Shown here: in pieces, positions 42,543 through 51,665 of the stretch
How the letters are laid out: each line of letters opens with the position of its first letter
Position numbering within the stretch: position 1 is the stretch's first letter
Assembly (NCBI GenBank): GCA_045805505.1
Contig: JBJMLA010000164.1
Span: forward strand, 1 to 64,000
Reading direction: 5' to 3'
Length of the DNA: 64,000 bases
From: BP-464 sp045805505
Lineage (GTDB): Bacteria; Actinomycetota; Thermoleophilia; Solirubrobacterales; Solirubrobacteraceae
The notes under the pieces: generated by a model
What the model was told of the DNA's origin: nothing
The model's input: only the letters and a program-made list of their open reading frames with translations
Databases searched by the model: none
Program-made: the position numbers and the translations under genes

Positions 42543-44063
42543 ATGGCGACCGGATCAACGACGACAATCGCGACCTCAGGGATGTTCATCGACGGCGAAC
42601 ACCGAGAAGCCGTATCGGGCGAGATTCTGGACGTCCTCAACCCGGCGACCGGCGAGGTGATCGCCCAGATCCCCGCCGGCGGATCCGCCGACGTGGATCT
42701 TGCCGTCGCGTCCGCCCAGGCGGCCTACGACGGGGGCTGGTCCTCCGCGCCCGCGACCGAGCGCGCGGCAGTCATCAACCGCCTCGGCGATCTGATCGAT
42801 GAGCACCTGCCCGAGCTGTTCGCGCTCGAGACGCGCAACAACGGTCGTCCGCTGGTCGAGACCCGCGCGCAGCTCTCGCGGGCGAGCGAGATCTTCCGCT
42901 ACTACGCCGCGCTCGCCGTCACGCAGCGCGGGGAGACCATCGACATGGGCGCTGACTACCACGCCTACCTGCAGCGCATGCCCCTCGGCGTGTGCGCAGG
43001 CATCGTGCCCTTCAACCATCCGCTGCTGATCCTCACGCGGTGCGTGGCCCCGGCGCTCGCGTCGGGCAACACGATCGTGGCCAAGCCCTCGGAGATCACG
43101 CCCCTGACGGCGTTGCGCGTCGCCGAGCTCGGCGCTGAAGCGGGGCTGCCCGCCGGCGCGTTCAACGTGATCACGGGCCTCGGGCTCGATGCCGGCGCCC
43201 CGCTCGTCAACCACCCCGACGTCAAGAAGGTCGACTTCACCGGTGGCGTCGAGACAGGGCGCTCGGTCGCCGTCGCAGCGGCGAGCCGGTTTGCGAACTA
43301 CACCGCCGAGCTTGGCGGCAAGAGCCCTGTGCTCGTGTTCGCCGACGCCGGCATCGAGACGGCCGCCAAGGGCGTCGCATTCGGAGGCTTCGTCGCCGCG
43401 GGCCAGACCTGCATCTGCGGCTCCCGGGTCGTCGTCGAGGACTCGATCTACGACGAGTTCGTCGCGGCGCTGATCGCCCAGGCCGAAGCGATCCGCATCG
43501 GCGATCCCAGCGATCCGGCCACGCAGATGGGCCCGCTCGTCTCCGCCGTCGCGCGCGACCGCTCGGCGGAGTACGTCCGGATCGCGATCGAGGAGGGCGC
43601 CACCGTGGCCACCGGCGGACGTCCACCGGAGCTCGAGGCGCCGTTCCACAACGGCTTCTTCTTCTCCCCCACCGTCATCAGCGACGCCGCGAACGACATG
43701 CGGTGCGCCCAGGAGGAGATCTTCGGACCGGTGCTGACCGTCGCGCGCTTCAGCGATGAGGCCGACGCCATCCGGCAGGCCAACGACATCCCCTTCGGCC
43801 TCGGGGCCGCCGTGTGGACGCGCGACGTCGCCCGTGCGCATCGCGTCTCTCAGCAGATCGAGTCCGGGATGGTCTGGGTCAACGACCACCACCGGGCGGG
43901 TCCGACGATGCCCTGGGGCGGCGTCAAGGACAGCGGTTCGGGCAAGCAATCGGGCCGCGAGGCGTTCGACGACTTCACCACCGTCAAGGCGATCGTCGTG
44001 CGGACGGCCGCCGGGGACGTCGACTGGTACGGCGCAACCGGCGCGCAGCGCCGGCTGAACTAG
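42543..44063 (+). CDS. Aldehyde dehydrogenase of the aromatic island
   Basis: 506 residues from the ATG at 42543, only 7 bases after the operator. Catalytic C290 in AAGQTCICGSR and E256 in AELGGKSP. The wording fits the broad group of aromatic and aliphatic aldehyde dehydrogenases, distinct from HpaE and the succinate-semialdehyde enzyme. It may oxidise the aldehyde released by the hydratase-aldolase encoded at 44685-45713, with which it converges. Substrate is not certain. Confidence 0.82.
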   Translation: MATGSTTTIATSGMFIDGEHREAVSGEILDVLNPATGEVIAQIPAGGSADVDLAVASAQAAYDGGWSSAPATERAAVINRLGDLIDEHLPELFALETRNNGRPLVETRAQLSRASEIFRYYAALAVTQRGETIDMGADYHAYLQRMPLGVCAGIVPFNHPLLILTRCVAPALASGNTIVAKPSEITPLTALRVAELGAEAGLPAGAFNVITGLGLDAGAPLVNHPDVKKVDFTGGVETGRSVAVAAASRFANYTAELGGKSPVLVFADAGIETAAKGVAFGGFVAAGQTCICGSRVVVEDSIYDEFVAALIAQAEAIRIGDPSDPATQMGPLVSAVARDRSAEYVRIAIEEGATVATGGRPPELEAPFHNGFFFSPTVISDAANDMRCAQEEIFGPVLTVARFSDEADAIRQANDIPFGLGAAVWTRDVARAHRVSQQIESGMVWVNDHHRAGPTMPWGGVKDSGSGKQSGREAFDDFTTVKAIVVRTAAGDVDWYGATGAQRRLN

Positions 44064-44070
44064 CCCCGGC

Positions 44071-44688
44071 TCAGTGACCGCCGGCGGCGGTGAAGGCCTC
44101 GATCAGCGAGGCGCCGCCGGCCATGAGCTCTCGCACCCGCGCCTCGAACGCGATCTGCGCGTCGCCGCGCTCCAGGACCCCGTCGAGATCAGCGACCGGA
44201 AGCGCCATGACGCCGTCGTCGTCGCCCACGATCCAGTTGCCGGGCTGCACCGTGGTCGGCCCCATCTCGATGGGGACGTTCGGCTGGCCAGGGGATCGGT
44301 GGCCTGAGCGCACGGGCGTGACCCCGCGGGCCCAGCACGAGAAGCCCATCTGCTGGAGTGCTGCGGTGTCGCGCATGAAGCCGTCGACGACGAGCCCGGC
44401 GATGCCGCGCCTCCGGATCTCGTCCATGACGAGATCACCCATCGACGCCGTCTCTCCCGGACACACGACGCACAGGACGTCGCCCGGCTGCGCTTCGGCC
44501 ATGGCGAACAGCGCGCCGCCTGCCGAGCCGTCCTCGCAGGCGGCGGTGATTGCCCGACCGGCGATCGCCCCCGCGCCGCTCAGGCGGACGAGGCCGGAGC
44601 TGATCAGGCCGCGTCCGTCCTGAGCGTCGGAGATCCCGCAGCTACCCAGCGCCGCGAGGCGCTGGGCAAGGCCGGTGTCAGCGCTCAA
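44071..44688 (-). CDS. RraA-family aldolase/decarboxylase
   Basis: 205 residues of the RraA fold: LGSCGISDAQDGRG, AQPGDVLCVVCPG, GDLVMDEIRRRGIAGLVVDGFMRDTAAL with the R-D metal/substrate pair, and WIVGDDDGVMALP. Catalytic members are 4-hydroxy-4-methyl-2-oxoglutarate or 4-carboxy-4-hydroxy-2-oxoadipate aldolases and oxaloacetate decarboxylases. It is last in the seven-gene operon and is a stand-alone version of the domain fused to FAH at 34445. Confidence 0.8.
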   Translation of the reverse strand: MSADTGLAQRLAALGSCGISDAQDGRGLISSGLVRLSGAGAIAGRAITAACEDGSAGGALFAMAEAQPGDVLCVVCPGETASMGDLVMDEIRRRGIAGLVVDGFMRDTAALQQMGFSCWARGVTPVRSGHRSPGQPNVPIEMGPTTVQPGNWIVGDDDGVMALPVADLDGVLERGDAQIAFEARVRELMAGGASLIEAFTAAGGH

Positions 44689-45713
44689 CTTGCGGCTGCG
44701 ACGGTCTCGCTGGCCGTGACGTGCGGGTACTTGGCCTGCAGCTCACGGTCGCGGCGCGAGCATTCGGCGGCGTCGGCGGCGCGGTCATCGGTCATGTAGG
44801 TGTACGGCGGGAGCGCGGGGCCGGCAGCGATGTAGCCAGAGCCGTCGATGCGGGCCTTCAGCCACGGGATCTTCTGCACGTGCCAAGCGGTCGGGCCGCC
44901 GGCGGGCACCATCTTCTCCGAGGCCCACGCCAGGTCCTTCTGGATCTGCTCCACCAGCGCGTCGTCGCCGGCGAGGATCGCGTCGCGAAGGGCGACGATG
45001 GCGCCCGGGACATAGGAGAACGCGCTGGACCAGATCGCGTCGTTGCCCCAGAAGCGGTGGACCATCGGCCAGTCGAGCTCGTGCGTGAGGAGCTTGATCC
45101 TGCCGTCGACCGCGGCGATGTCCTTGTCGTAGGTGTTCGGGAGCAGCGTGCCCAGCAGCAGCGTCGTGCGGTACTTGCAGGCGACGACCTGCGGAAGCTT
45201 CGCGAGCTCGGCGTAGACCTCGGTCGAGAGCGGGCGCTTGAAGGCCTGGACGTCGTCGTAGAGGAAGATCGCCATGTCGGGAAGCTCGGTGGCGATGTCC
45301 TGGTAGAAGCGGACGATGTTGGGGTCGCCCATCTCCGACATCATGCCGCGGCCCAGGTTCAGCCCGGTGGCGCCGATGTCGCGGAACGCACGGGCGCGGA
45401 AGAGCGTGTCGCGCGTGTTGAGGGTGGTCGCCCCGGCGAAGACCGGAACGCGCCCGGCGACCGCTTCGACCACGGCTGCGGTGAAGTCGCGGAGCTCGTC
45501 CCAGGTCAGCGACGGCAGCTCGCCGAAGGTGCCGTTCAGGCAGAGGACGGCGGCCCCGTCCCGGATGGCGACGTCGGCTGCGCGGGCCGCCTCGTCGAGG
45601 TCGACCGCGTTCTGGACGTTGCGATCGATCTCGATGTCCTTGCGGATCGGTGTCGGGATGTAGGCAACGATGCCGCGGATGTCATCCGCGGTGATGTCGG
45701 GTGTGACGGACAC
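44685..45713 (-). CDS. DapA-superfamily hydratase-aldolase (NahE/PhdG-like)
   Basis: 342 residues. Schiff-base K180 in VACKYRT and Y152 in FLYDDVQAFKR; LCLNGTFGELPSLTWDE is the wording of trans-o-hydroxybenzylidenepyruvate hydratase-aldolases rather than of DapA. Such enzymes split an arylidene-pyruvate into an aromatic aldehyde and pyruvate. The product would suit the dehydrogenase at 42543. Its ATG is 70 bases after the permease stop, so it may belong to the same operon. The exact substrate is open. Confidence 0.75.
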   Translation of the reverse strand: MSVTPDITADDIRGIVAYIPTPIRKDIEIDRNVQNAVDLDEAARAADVAIRDGAAVLCLNGTFGELPSLTWDELRDFTAAVVEAVAGRVPVFAGATTLNTRDTLFRARAFRDIGATGLNLGRGMMSEMGDPNIVRFYQDIATELPDMAIFLYDDVQAFKRPLSTEVYAELAKLPQVVACKYRTTLLLGTLLPNTYDKDIAAVDGRIKLLTHELDWPMVHRFWGNDAIWSSAFSYVPGAIVALRDAILAGDDALVEQIQKDLAWASEKMVPAGGPTAWHVQKIPWLKARIDGSGYIAAGPALPPYTYMTDDRAADAAECSRRDRELQAKYPHVTASETVAAAS

Positions 45714-45783
45714 TGGTTCCTCTTTTCGCTTTCAGATCGGCAGCAGACCGTTACGACGGCCGGCATCACGTTGGGTGGTCATG

Positions 45784-46746
45784 TCAGATTCGGTCCCTCA
45801 GCCGCCGGTCGCGGCCGTAGCCGGCGACGACGAGCAGGATCAGCACGCCGAAGATGATCTGCTGGTCGGCCTGGCTGTAGCCCTTGCCGACGAGGATCGT
45901 CGTCAGCACCGTGAGGATCAGGGCGCCGACGACCGTGTGGCTGTAGTCGCCGCGGGCGCCCATGAAGGTCGTCCCTCCGACGATCACGGCCGTCAGGCCG
46001 CTGAAGAGGTACGGATCGCCCAGCGTCTGATCGGCTCCGGCGAACCCGGCGAGCAGCACGCCGACCAGAGCCGACATCACGGCACTGACGGCGAACACGG
46101 TCACGATGACGCGCCGGGTGTCGATCCGGGCCATGCCGGCGGCGCGGGGGTTGGCGCCCATGGCGTAGAGCCTGCGCCCGGCGATCGTCCGGTGCAGCAC
46201 CACCGCCACGAGCACGGCGAGGACCCCCCAGATCACGACCACGGGCGGGATCGCGAGGCCGAACGTCGTGCCGGCGGGGGTGGTCAGATCGGTGAGGAAC
46301 GTCGGGGCGGCGCCGGTGAGCTTGCCCTCGGTCCAGGCGACGGTGCCTCCGGCGCTCAACGCCCCGACGCCGAGGGTGACGACGAGCGGCTGGATGTTCC
46401 AGCGGTGGCAGATCCAGCCCGTCGCCGCCCCGAAGACGGCCGCGATGAGCACGACGACGGCGATGGCCAGCGGAGCGCTCCAGCCGTGGGATCCGTAGAG
46501 CTGGCTGACCATGATCGCGCCCATCACGATGTGACCCGGCACGCTGAGGTCGAGCCCTCCGAGGATCAACACCAGCGTCTGGCCAAGGGCGGCGATGCCC
46601 AGCAGCGCGGCGAGGACCAGCATGGCGTCGATTGACGTCTCGGTCGAGAACCCCTCGATCGTCGAGGCGCCGTAGACGAACAGAGCGACGAGAGCGACGA
46701 CCTGGAGCACGGGAGCTTTGCGCTGCAGGGCGGCCACGCGGGTCAT
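45784..46746 (-). CDS. ABC importer permease (RbsC/BPD_transp_2 type), second
   Basis: 320 residues from the ATG at 46746 with eight to ten membrane segments. Family marks: LILGGLDLSVPGHIVMGA, IAGRRLYAMGANPRAAGMARI and VIVGGTTFMGARGDYSHTVVGALIL. It forms a heterodimer with the permease encoded just upstream (ATGA overlap). This permease family usually carries sugars, but close relatives in catabolic islands carry other small organics. Confidence 0.88.
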   Translation of the reverse strand: MTRVAALQRKAPVLQVVALVALFVYGASTIEGFSTETSIDAMLVLAALLGIAALGQTLVLILGGLDLSVPGHIVMGAIMVSQLYGSHGWSAPLAIAVVVLIAAVFGAATGWICHRWNIQPLVVTLGVGALSAGGTVAWTEGKLTGAAPTFLTDLTTPAGTTFGLAIPPVVVIWGVLAVLVAVVLHRTIAGRRLYAMGANPRAAGMARIDTRRVIVTVFAVSAVMSALVGVLLAGFAGADQTLGDPYLFSGLTAVIVGGTTFMGARGDYSHTVVGALILTVLTTILVGKGYSQADQQIIFGVLILLVVAGYGRDRRLRDRI

Positions 46747-47708
46747 GTCGATGCCGTCCTGGACTTGAGCGTGAGCAGCTTGGCACCCACGACGACGCCG
46801 GAGACCAGCATCGCCCCGTAGACGAAGTTCAGCCACGAGCTCGAGACCCCCAGCGCGCCGAGCAGGGTCTGCATCAGATAGATGCAGGTCGCGCCGAGGA
46901 GCGACGGGATCAGGCCGCCGCGACCGCCCGCGAACGACGTACCACCCAGCGCCACGGCGGCGAGCGCGATCAGCGTGTAGGACGCGAATCCTGCGCTCTG
47001 CGTCGACTGCACCAGCGCGGTGAGCGCGATGCCCGCGACCGCGGCGAACATGCCACCGAGGGCGTAGGCCCCGATGCGGGTCGCCGTCACGTTGACCCCG
47101 GCGCTGAAGGCGGTGGCGTCGTTGCCGCCGACGGCGTACAGGTTGCGATGAAACGCGGTCCGCGACAGGGCCCACCAGATCAGCAGGGGGATGGCGATGA
47201 GCACCACCGCGCCTGGGACGGGGCCGACCACCGTGTCGGCGAGGTCGGCCAGCCAGCCGTCGGCCGCGGGGCTCTTGGGCGACGGAGCCACCTTCTGGAT
47301 GACCCCGGCGAGGATGAAGAACGAGCAGAGGGTCGCGATCACGGGCTGGTAGCGGAAGACCGCCACGAGCGTCCCGTTGATGGCTCCGAGGGCGGCGCCC
47401 ATGAGCATGAGCAGCGGGATGGCGACCCAGGCGCTGTCGAAGGTCGGGCTGTCGAGGAACCACTCGATGAGCACGACGTTGGCCAGGATCGTCAGCGGCC
47501 CGATCGAGATGTCGATTCCGCCGCCGCCGCTGATGATCTGCGGCGTCGAGGCCATCGCGACGATCGCGAAGGGCGCCAGGGTGGCCAGCTCGGACGGCCA
47601 GTTGTCGGGGTCGCCGAAGTTGGGCTCGGCGATCACGTTGGCGATCAGCAGCGCCAGCGCGAGCAGCGCGGCGAACGCGAACGGCCTCGTTCTCAGCCGC
47701 TCAGCCAA
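46743..47708 (-). CDS. ABC importer permease (RbsC/BPD_transp_2 type), first
   Basis: 321 residues with multiple membrane segments; IISGGGGIDISIGPLTILANV, FHRNLYAVGGNDATAFSAGVNV and AAVALGGTSFAGGRGGLIPSLLGA are the family marks. It overlaps the ATPase gene by 8 bases and the other permease by 4. Partner of both in an aromatic-island importer. Confidence 0.88.
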   Translation of the reverse strand: MAERLRTRPFAFAALLALALLIANVIAEPNFGDPDNWPSELATLAPFAIVAMASTPQIISGGGGIDISIGPLTILANVVLIEWFLDSPTFDSAWVAIPLLMLMGAALGAINGTLVAVFRYQPVIATLCSFFILAGVIQKVAPSPKSPAADGWLADLADTVVGPVPGAVVLIAIPLLIWWALSRTAFHRNLYAVGGNDATAFSAGVNVTATRIGAYALGGMFAAVAGIALTALVQSTQSAGFASYTLIALAAVALGGTSFAGGRGGLIPSLLGATCIYLMQTLLGALGVSSSWLNFVYGAMLVSGVVVGAKLLTLKSRTAST

Positions 47709-49134
47709 AGAAGGCTCCGACGATCGACTGGCGGGAGAGCTCGTTGCGCGGGAGCTCCTTGGCGATGTGGCCTTCGCGGAAGACCAGGACGCGGTCCATC
47801 AGCTCGACGTGCTCGTCGACCTCGGTCGAGAGCATCACGACGGCCATGCCCTGTTGGGCGAGTTCGACCAGGAGGGCGTAGAGGTCGCGCTTGGCCCCGA
47901 TGTCGACGCCACGCGTCGGATCGTTGAGCAACAGGACCTTGGGGTCGGTAGCCAGCCAGCGCGCCATGACGACCTTCTGCTGGTTGCCGCCCGAGAGGGT
48001 TGTTATCGGCTGCTCGGGGTCGGCGAGCTTGATCTTCAGCCGGTCGACGTACTCCGCGAGCCTGCTGCGAGTCGCCTTTGGTGAGATCAAACCGCGGCGC
48101 GTGTCGCGCGCGAACGTGGCGATGCCGAAGTTCTCGCGGATGGACTTGGACTCGAACAGCGACTCGGCGCGCCGCTCGCGCGGGACATAGGCGACGTCCT
48201 CGCCTCCGGCCAGCGACTGCAGGAAGGCGTCCTGGCCGTGGCCCTCGAGCCCGGCGAGGCCGACCATCTCGCCCTCGCGCAGTGTCAGACTCGGCGTCTG
48301 CAGCACGACCCGGCCGGGATCCCGGTGCGGGCGCTCGGCCACGTCGCCGGTCAGGTGCTCGGCGCCGGTCATCAGCCGCACGAGCTCCCCGGCGGTGGCA
48401 TCCCCGCGATCGAGCGTGCCGACCGTCTCCCCCGACCGCATGACGGTGCAGCGGTCGCCGATCTCGGAGATCTCGTCCATGCGGTGAGAGATGAAGACGA
48501 CCGCGGTGCCTCCGTCGGTCCGCTCGCGGATCAGCGTGAAGAGCCGGTCGCGCGTCTGCACGTCGAGCGCCGACGTCGCTTCGTCGAGGATCAGGATCTT
48601 CGGATCGCGCACGAGCGCGCGCGCCAGGCAGCACGCCTGGCGCTCGGACAGCGACAGCTGCTCGACCGGAAGATCGAGAGGAGGCGCGGACCCCAGCAGC
48701 GCGTCGAGGGCTTCCTGCGCGCGGCGGCGCTTCTCGTCAGCACCGAGGTGGTTGCGCAGGACGCCGTCGGTGCCCATCCAGACGTTGTCGAGCACCGACC
48801 TGGGCTCGACGACCAGGACCTCCTGAAAGACCGTCGCGATCCCCGCAGCGGCGCTCTTGGCCGGCGATGCGGGCGCCCCGCTCTCGACGCCTCCAAGCTC
48901 GATCGAACCCTGGTCGGGCCGGTGGACCCCGGCCAGGATCTTGACCAGGGTCGACTTGCCCGAGCCGTTCTCGCCGACGATGCAGTGCACCTCGCCGGCC
49001 CGTAGCTCGAATGAGCAGGCGCTCAACGCCTGCGTAGCGCCGAACGCCTTCGCCAAGCCGGTCGTGCGCAGAGCGACAGGCCCGACGTCGCCGTCCTGGG
49101 TGACCGTCTCGGCCGCTTGCGAGGAGGCGCTCAT
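47701..49134 (-). CDS. ABC importer ATPase with two domains (RbsA/MglA type)
   Basis: 477 residues carrying two ABC domains. Domain 1 has Walker A GENGSGKST, signature LSLSERQ and Walker B ILILDEAT. Domain 2 has a degenerate Walker A (GLEGHGQDA) and an intact LSGGNQQKV signature, as is normal for RbsA-like proteins. It energises the two permeases. Overlaps the neighbours by 4 and 8 bases. Confidence 0.92.
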   Translation of the reverse strand: MSASSQAAETVTQDGDVGPVALRTTGLAKAFGATQALSACSFELRAGEVHCIVGENGSGKSTLVKILAGVHRPDQGSIELGGVESGAPASPAKSAAAGIATVFQEVLVVEPRSVLDNVWMGTDGVLRNHLGADEKRRRAQEALDALLGSAPPLDLPVEQLSLSERQACCLARALVRDPKILILDEATSALDVQTRDRLFTLIRERTDGGTAVVFISHRMDEISEIGDRCTVMRSGETVGTLDRGDATAGELVRLMTGAEHLTGDVAERPHRDPGRVVLQTPSLTLREGEMVGLAGLEGHGQDAFLQSLAGGEDVAYVPRERRAESLFESKSIRENFGIATFARDTRRGLISPKATRSRLAEYVDRLKIKLADPEQPITTLSGGNQQKVVMARWLATDPKVLLLNDPTRGVDIGAKRDLYALLVELAQQGMAVVMLSTEVDEHVELMDRVLVFREGHIAKELPRNELSRQSIVGAFFG

Positions 49135-49985
49135 CTCCGGGCCTCCCCGGCGGCCGGAAGCAGGTCCGCCGGCCCGTGCGCCCCCTCCGGGAGCATCCCG
49201 AGCTCGCGGCGCATCGCGTAGATGAGGTCGAGCCCCTCCGCGGAAGGCTCCAGGTCGCCGGGCACGACATCGAGCAGCGCGGCCGCGCCGTGTGGATCGA
49301 AGCCGGCGGCCTCGAGGACGTCGATCGCGGCCGAGCGCTCCTCCCCCGCCACCCAGCGCACCGCAGCATCAAGCCCTGCGATGTACTGCTCGAGCTCCTT
49401 GGCGATCTCGGCGTGGCGCGATTCCCGGACGGCGACGACGATCCCGGGGAACGCGGGCAGCGCCTCCTCGACCGTGGTCAGGCGCGTGAGCCCGCTTTCG
49501 ATGGCCTTGGTGCTCCAGGGCGGCCCGAGCAGACCGCCCGTCGCCTGGCCCGAGACGAGGGCCTCGCAGCGCTCGTTGATTCCGCCGGCGGAGAGCAGCT
49601 CGTACTCGCCGGCCTTGACGCCGTGGTCCGCCAGGATCTTGCGCAGCACGATGGCGAAACCGCTGTCGACCGCGTCGACCGCCAGCGTGGCTCCGCGCAG
49701 ATCCGCCACAGTCGCGATATCAGCGGCCGCCACGAGGTCCAGGACTGTGGTGCGTTCGACCTGGGCGAACAACCGGAGGTCGGCACCTTGGGCGTTCCAC
49801 TTGATCAGGTTGTCGATGGCGGTCAGCGCAACGTCGCAGTCGTCGCTGAGCATCCGCTCGTGCTGCTCGATCGATGACCGGGTGCGCACGATCTCGAGGT
49901 CGAGTGCGCCCGCGTCGAATTTGCCGAGATGCTGAGCGATCGCCTCGACGGCCGGAGGGACGAACTCGATGACCCGCAGGCTCAT
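49131..49985 (-). CDS. NMT1/THI5-like binding-protein domain without a signal peptide
   Basis: 284 residues with the ABC substrate-binding plan of the NMT1/SsuA/ThiY group: CDVALTAIDNLIKWNAQGADLRLFAQVER, DLRGATLAVDAVDSGFAIVLRKILADHGV, GQATGGLLGPPWSTKAIESG. The start (MSLRVIEFVPPAVEAIAQHLGKF) has no export signal or lipobox and the ATG is fixed by a 4-base overlap with the FAH gene. It may be a cytoplasmic ligand-binding protein or an enzyme of this fold rather than a transporter part. Confidence 0.65.
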   Translation of the reverse strand: MSLRVIEFVPPAVEAIAQHLGKFDAGALDLEIVRTRSSIEQHERMLSDDCDVALTAIDNLIKWNAQGADLRLFAQVERTTVLDLVAAADIATVADLRGATLAVDAVDSGFAIVLRKILADHGVKAGEYELLSAGGINERCEALVSGQATGGLLGPPWSTKAIESGLTRLTTVEEALPAFPGIVVAVRESRHAEIAKELEQYIAGLDAAVRWVAGEERSAAIDVLEAAGFDPHGAAALLDVVPGDLEPSAEGLDLIYAMRRELGMLPEGAHGPADLLPAAGEARR

Positions 49986-50923
49986 GCCGCCACACCCTGA
50001 ACGCAGCGGTTGCGCAGCATGCCCGGCAGCGGGGCGATCTCGCCCTCGAGCACGTCACCCTCTCGCAGGAAGCGTCCGTGATGCGTCCCGTTGCCTGCCG
50101 GCGAACCGGTCATGATCACGTCGCCCGCGAGGAGCTCGACCTCATGGGAGAGGTACGAGATCAGCGTGGCGACGTCGAAGATCATGTCCTTCGTCGACTC
50201 GTGCTGCATCGTCTCGCCGTTGAGCCGGAGCGTGATCGTGAATTCAGAGGGGTCGGGCGCGCAGGCGGCGGGCACGAGGTACGGGCCGGTGGGCTTGTAG
50301 GTCGGAGCGCACTTCGAACGCAGCCAGTCCACGGAGACCGGCCCGGCATCCGTACGTGGGACGAAGTTACGAGCGGTGAGGTCGTTGACGATCGTCCAGC
50401 CCGCCACGCACTCGAGGGCCTCCTCGCGGGACACGTTGCGAATCGGCCGCGCGATGACCGCCCCCAGCTCCAGCTCCCAGTCGCTCTCCTCGCTGTCCGG
50501 CCGCAGGACGACGTCGTCGTCGGGCCCGCAGATCGCGCTGGGCGTGGCGAGGAAGACGAACGGCGTTCCAGACGCGGCACGCTCATCCATGACCGCCTCG
50601 GCCTCCTCACGCGTGGACATCTGCTTGTCGACCATCAGGTCGACGACGTGCTTGCGGTAGTTCATGCCGGCACCGAACAGCTGCGGGGGGGCGAGCGGGG
50701 CGAGACGGATGAGCTCGGACTCGTTCCAGGGGAGCTCAGCACCGGCCTCGATCGCCGACGCGATGCCTTGGACGTTGGCGTCCCAATCGGCAAAGAGCGA
50801 CGGAATCCCGGCGTCGTCGAGTCCGGGCAGCAGATCGGTCAGCCGCCCGACGCGGGTGCCCGAGACGACACCGGTGAACGGGGCTCCTTGGGCAGCGAAA
50901 CGGCCGAGCGCGAAGATCTCCAT
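49982..50923 (-). CDS. FAH-family hydrolase/hydratase, first gene of the importer operon
   Basis: 313 residues with the fumarylacetoacetate-hydrolase fold: GAGMNYRKHVVD, metal ligands in SDWELELGAVIAR (E-x-E) and NDLTARNFVPRTDAGPVSVDWLRSKC, then DVATLISYLSHEVELLAGDVIMTGSPAG. The family includes hydratases, isomerases and C-C hydrolases of meta-cleavage pathways. It is 29 bases from a perfect operator copy. Confidence 0.85.
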   Translation of the reverse strand: MEIFALGRFAAQGAPFTGVVSGTRVGRLTDLLPGLDDAGIPSLFADWDANVQGIASAIEAGAELPWNESELIRLAPLAPPQLFGAGMNYRKHVVDLMVDKQMSTREEAEAVMDERAASGTPFVFLATPSAICGPDDDVVLRPDSEESDWELELGAVIARPIRNVSREEALECVAGWTIVNDLTARNFVPRTDAGPVSVDWLRSKCAPTYKPTGPYLVPAACAPDPSEFTITLRLNGETMQHESTKDMIFDVATLISYLSHEVELLAGDVIMTGSPAGNGTHHGRFLREGDVLEGEIAPLPGMLRNRCVQGVAA

Positions 50924-50952
50924 AGGGCAACATGTCCAACTCCGAAGAGTTA

Positions 50953-50970
50953 TACGAAACGGATCGTATC
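50953..50970 (-). promoter_or_regulatory. TetR-type operator, exact consensus, before the importer operon
   Basis: Minus strand GATACGATCCGTTTCGTA, with a TTGACA -35 box ending 6 bases before it. The inverted half sites are TACGA and TCGTA, 6 bases apart. It controls the seven-gene run from 50923 to 44071 and is also close to the end of the TetR gene. Confidence 0.8.
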
Positions 50971-51015
50971 ACTCCGTGTCAAGTCGCCGATACTCAGCGA
51001 CGGGCCCTCGTGCAG

Positions 51016-51576
51016 CTAGGACGCAACCCCGCTGAACGCCAGCTCGATCGCATCATCGGCGTACCGCTCGTTGAGCGGGCGATGCCCGAAGAGCAGCCGC
51101 AGGTAGACGGGCGAATAGAGCATCTCGACGACCAGGTCGACGTCGATGCCCTTGCGCACCTCTCCCGACTTCACCCCGCGCTCGAGCAACTCGTGGACCG
51201 CCTCTCGCCGGCCGTCCCAGAACCGCCCCCGGAAGTCGGCGAGTGTTGACTCGTCGTACTGGGTCTCCGCGATGATCTGGGCGACGAGACGACCAGACGG
51301 GCCGCGGTACTGCCGGATGAGCGAGCGCAGATGGCTGCGCAGCGCCTCTCGCACCGGCACGTCATCGGCAATCGGCGTCTTCACGAGGTGGTGCTCCATG
51401 AACGCGTCGATCACGACGGCGGCCTTGCTCGGCCACCAGCGGTAGATCGTGGTCTTCCCCACTCCCGCGCGCTTGGCGATCGCCTCGATGGAGAGCTTCT
51501 GAACCGTCGTCTCATCCAGCAACGCCACCGTCGCTTCGAGGATCGCGGCCCGGCTGGTTTCACTTCTGGAAGCCAT
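51016..51576 (-). CDS. TetR-family regulator, probable master repressor of the island
   Basis: 186 residues. N-terminal helix-turn-helix (LSIEAIAKRAGVGKTTIYRWWPSKAAVV, residues 28-55) and an alpha-helical ligand domain with the YDESTLADFRGRFWDGRR segment of the TetR_C_11 type. It is bracketed by three copies of the palindrome (50953, 51591, 51628) that also lies before most island operons. Autorepression and repression of the whole island in the absence of an aromatic or CoA-type ligand is the natural model. Binding is inferred. Confidence 0.88.
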   Translation of the reverse strand: MASRSETSRAAILEATVALLDETTVQKLSIEAIAKRAGVGKTTIYRWWPSKAAVVIDAFMEHHLVKTPIADDVPVREALRSHLRSLIRQYRGPSGRLVAQIIAETQYDESTLADFRGRFWDGRREAVHELLERGVKSGEVRKGIDVDLVVEMLYSPVYLRLLFGHRPLNERYADDAIELAFSGVAS

Positions 51577-51590
51577 GAGGTAGGTAACGA

Positions 51591-51608
51591 TACGAAACGG
51601 ATCGCTGA
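51591..51608 (-). promoter_or_regulatory. TetR-type operator before the TetR gene
   Basis: Minus strand TCAGCGATCCGTTTCGTA, 14 of 18 consensus positions, 15 bases before the TetR ATG. It would serve autoregulation. Confidence 0.6.
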
Positions 51609-51627
51609 ACTCCTCTTGACTCTATTC

Positions 51628-51645
51628 GATACGATACGACTCGTC
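51628..51645 (+). promoter_or_regulatory. TetR-type operator before the FAH-BKACE-Ptb-Buk operon
   Basis: GATACGATACGACTCGTC, 14 of 18 consensus positions, with TTGACT ending 6 bases upstream (51616-51621) and the FAH start 21 bases downstream. Confidence 0.6.
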
Positions 51646-51665
51646 TACATGAAGAGAGCGCGGAA

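Noticed and set aside
45714..45783. A promoter/operator for the hydratase-aldolase gene
   Set aside because: The 70-base gap contains no copy of the island palindrome and no convincing -35/-10 pair, so read-through from 50923 is simpler.
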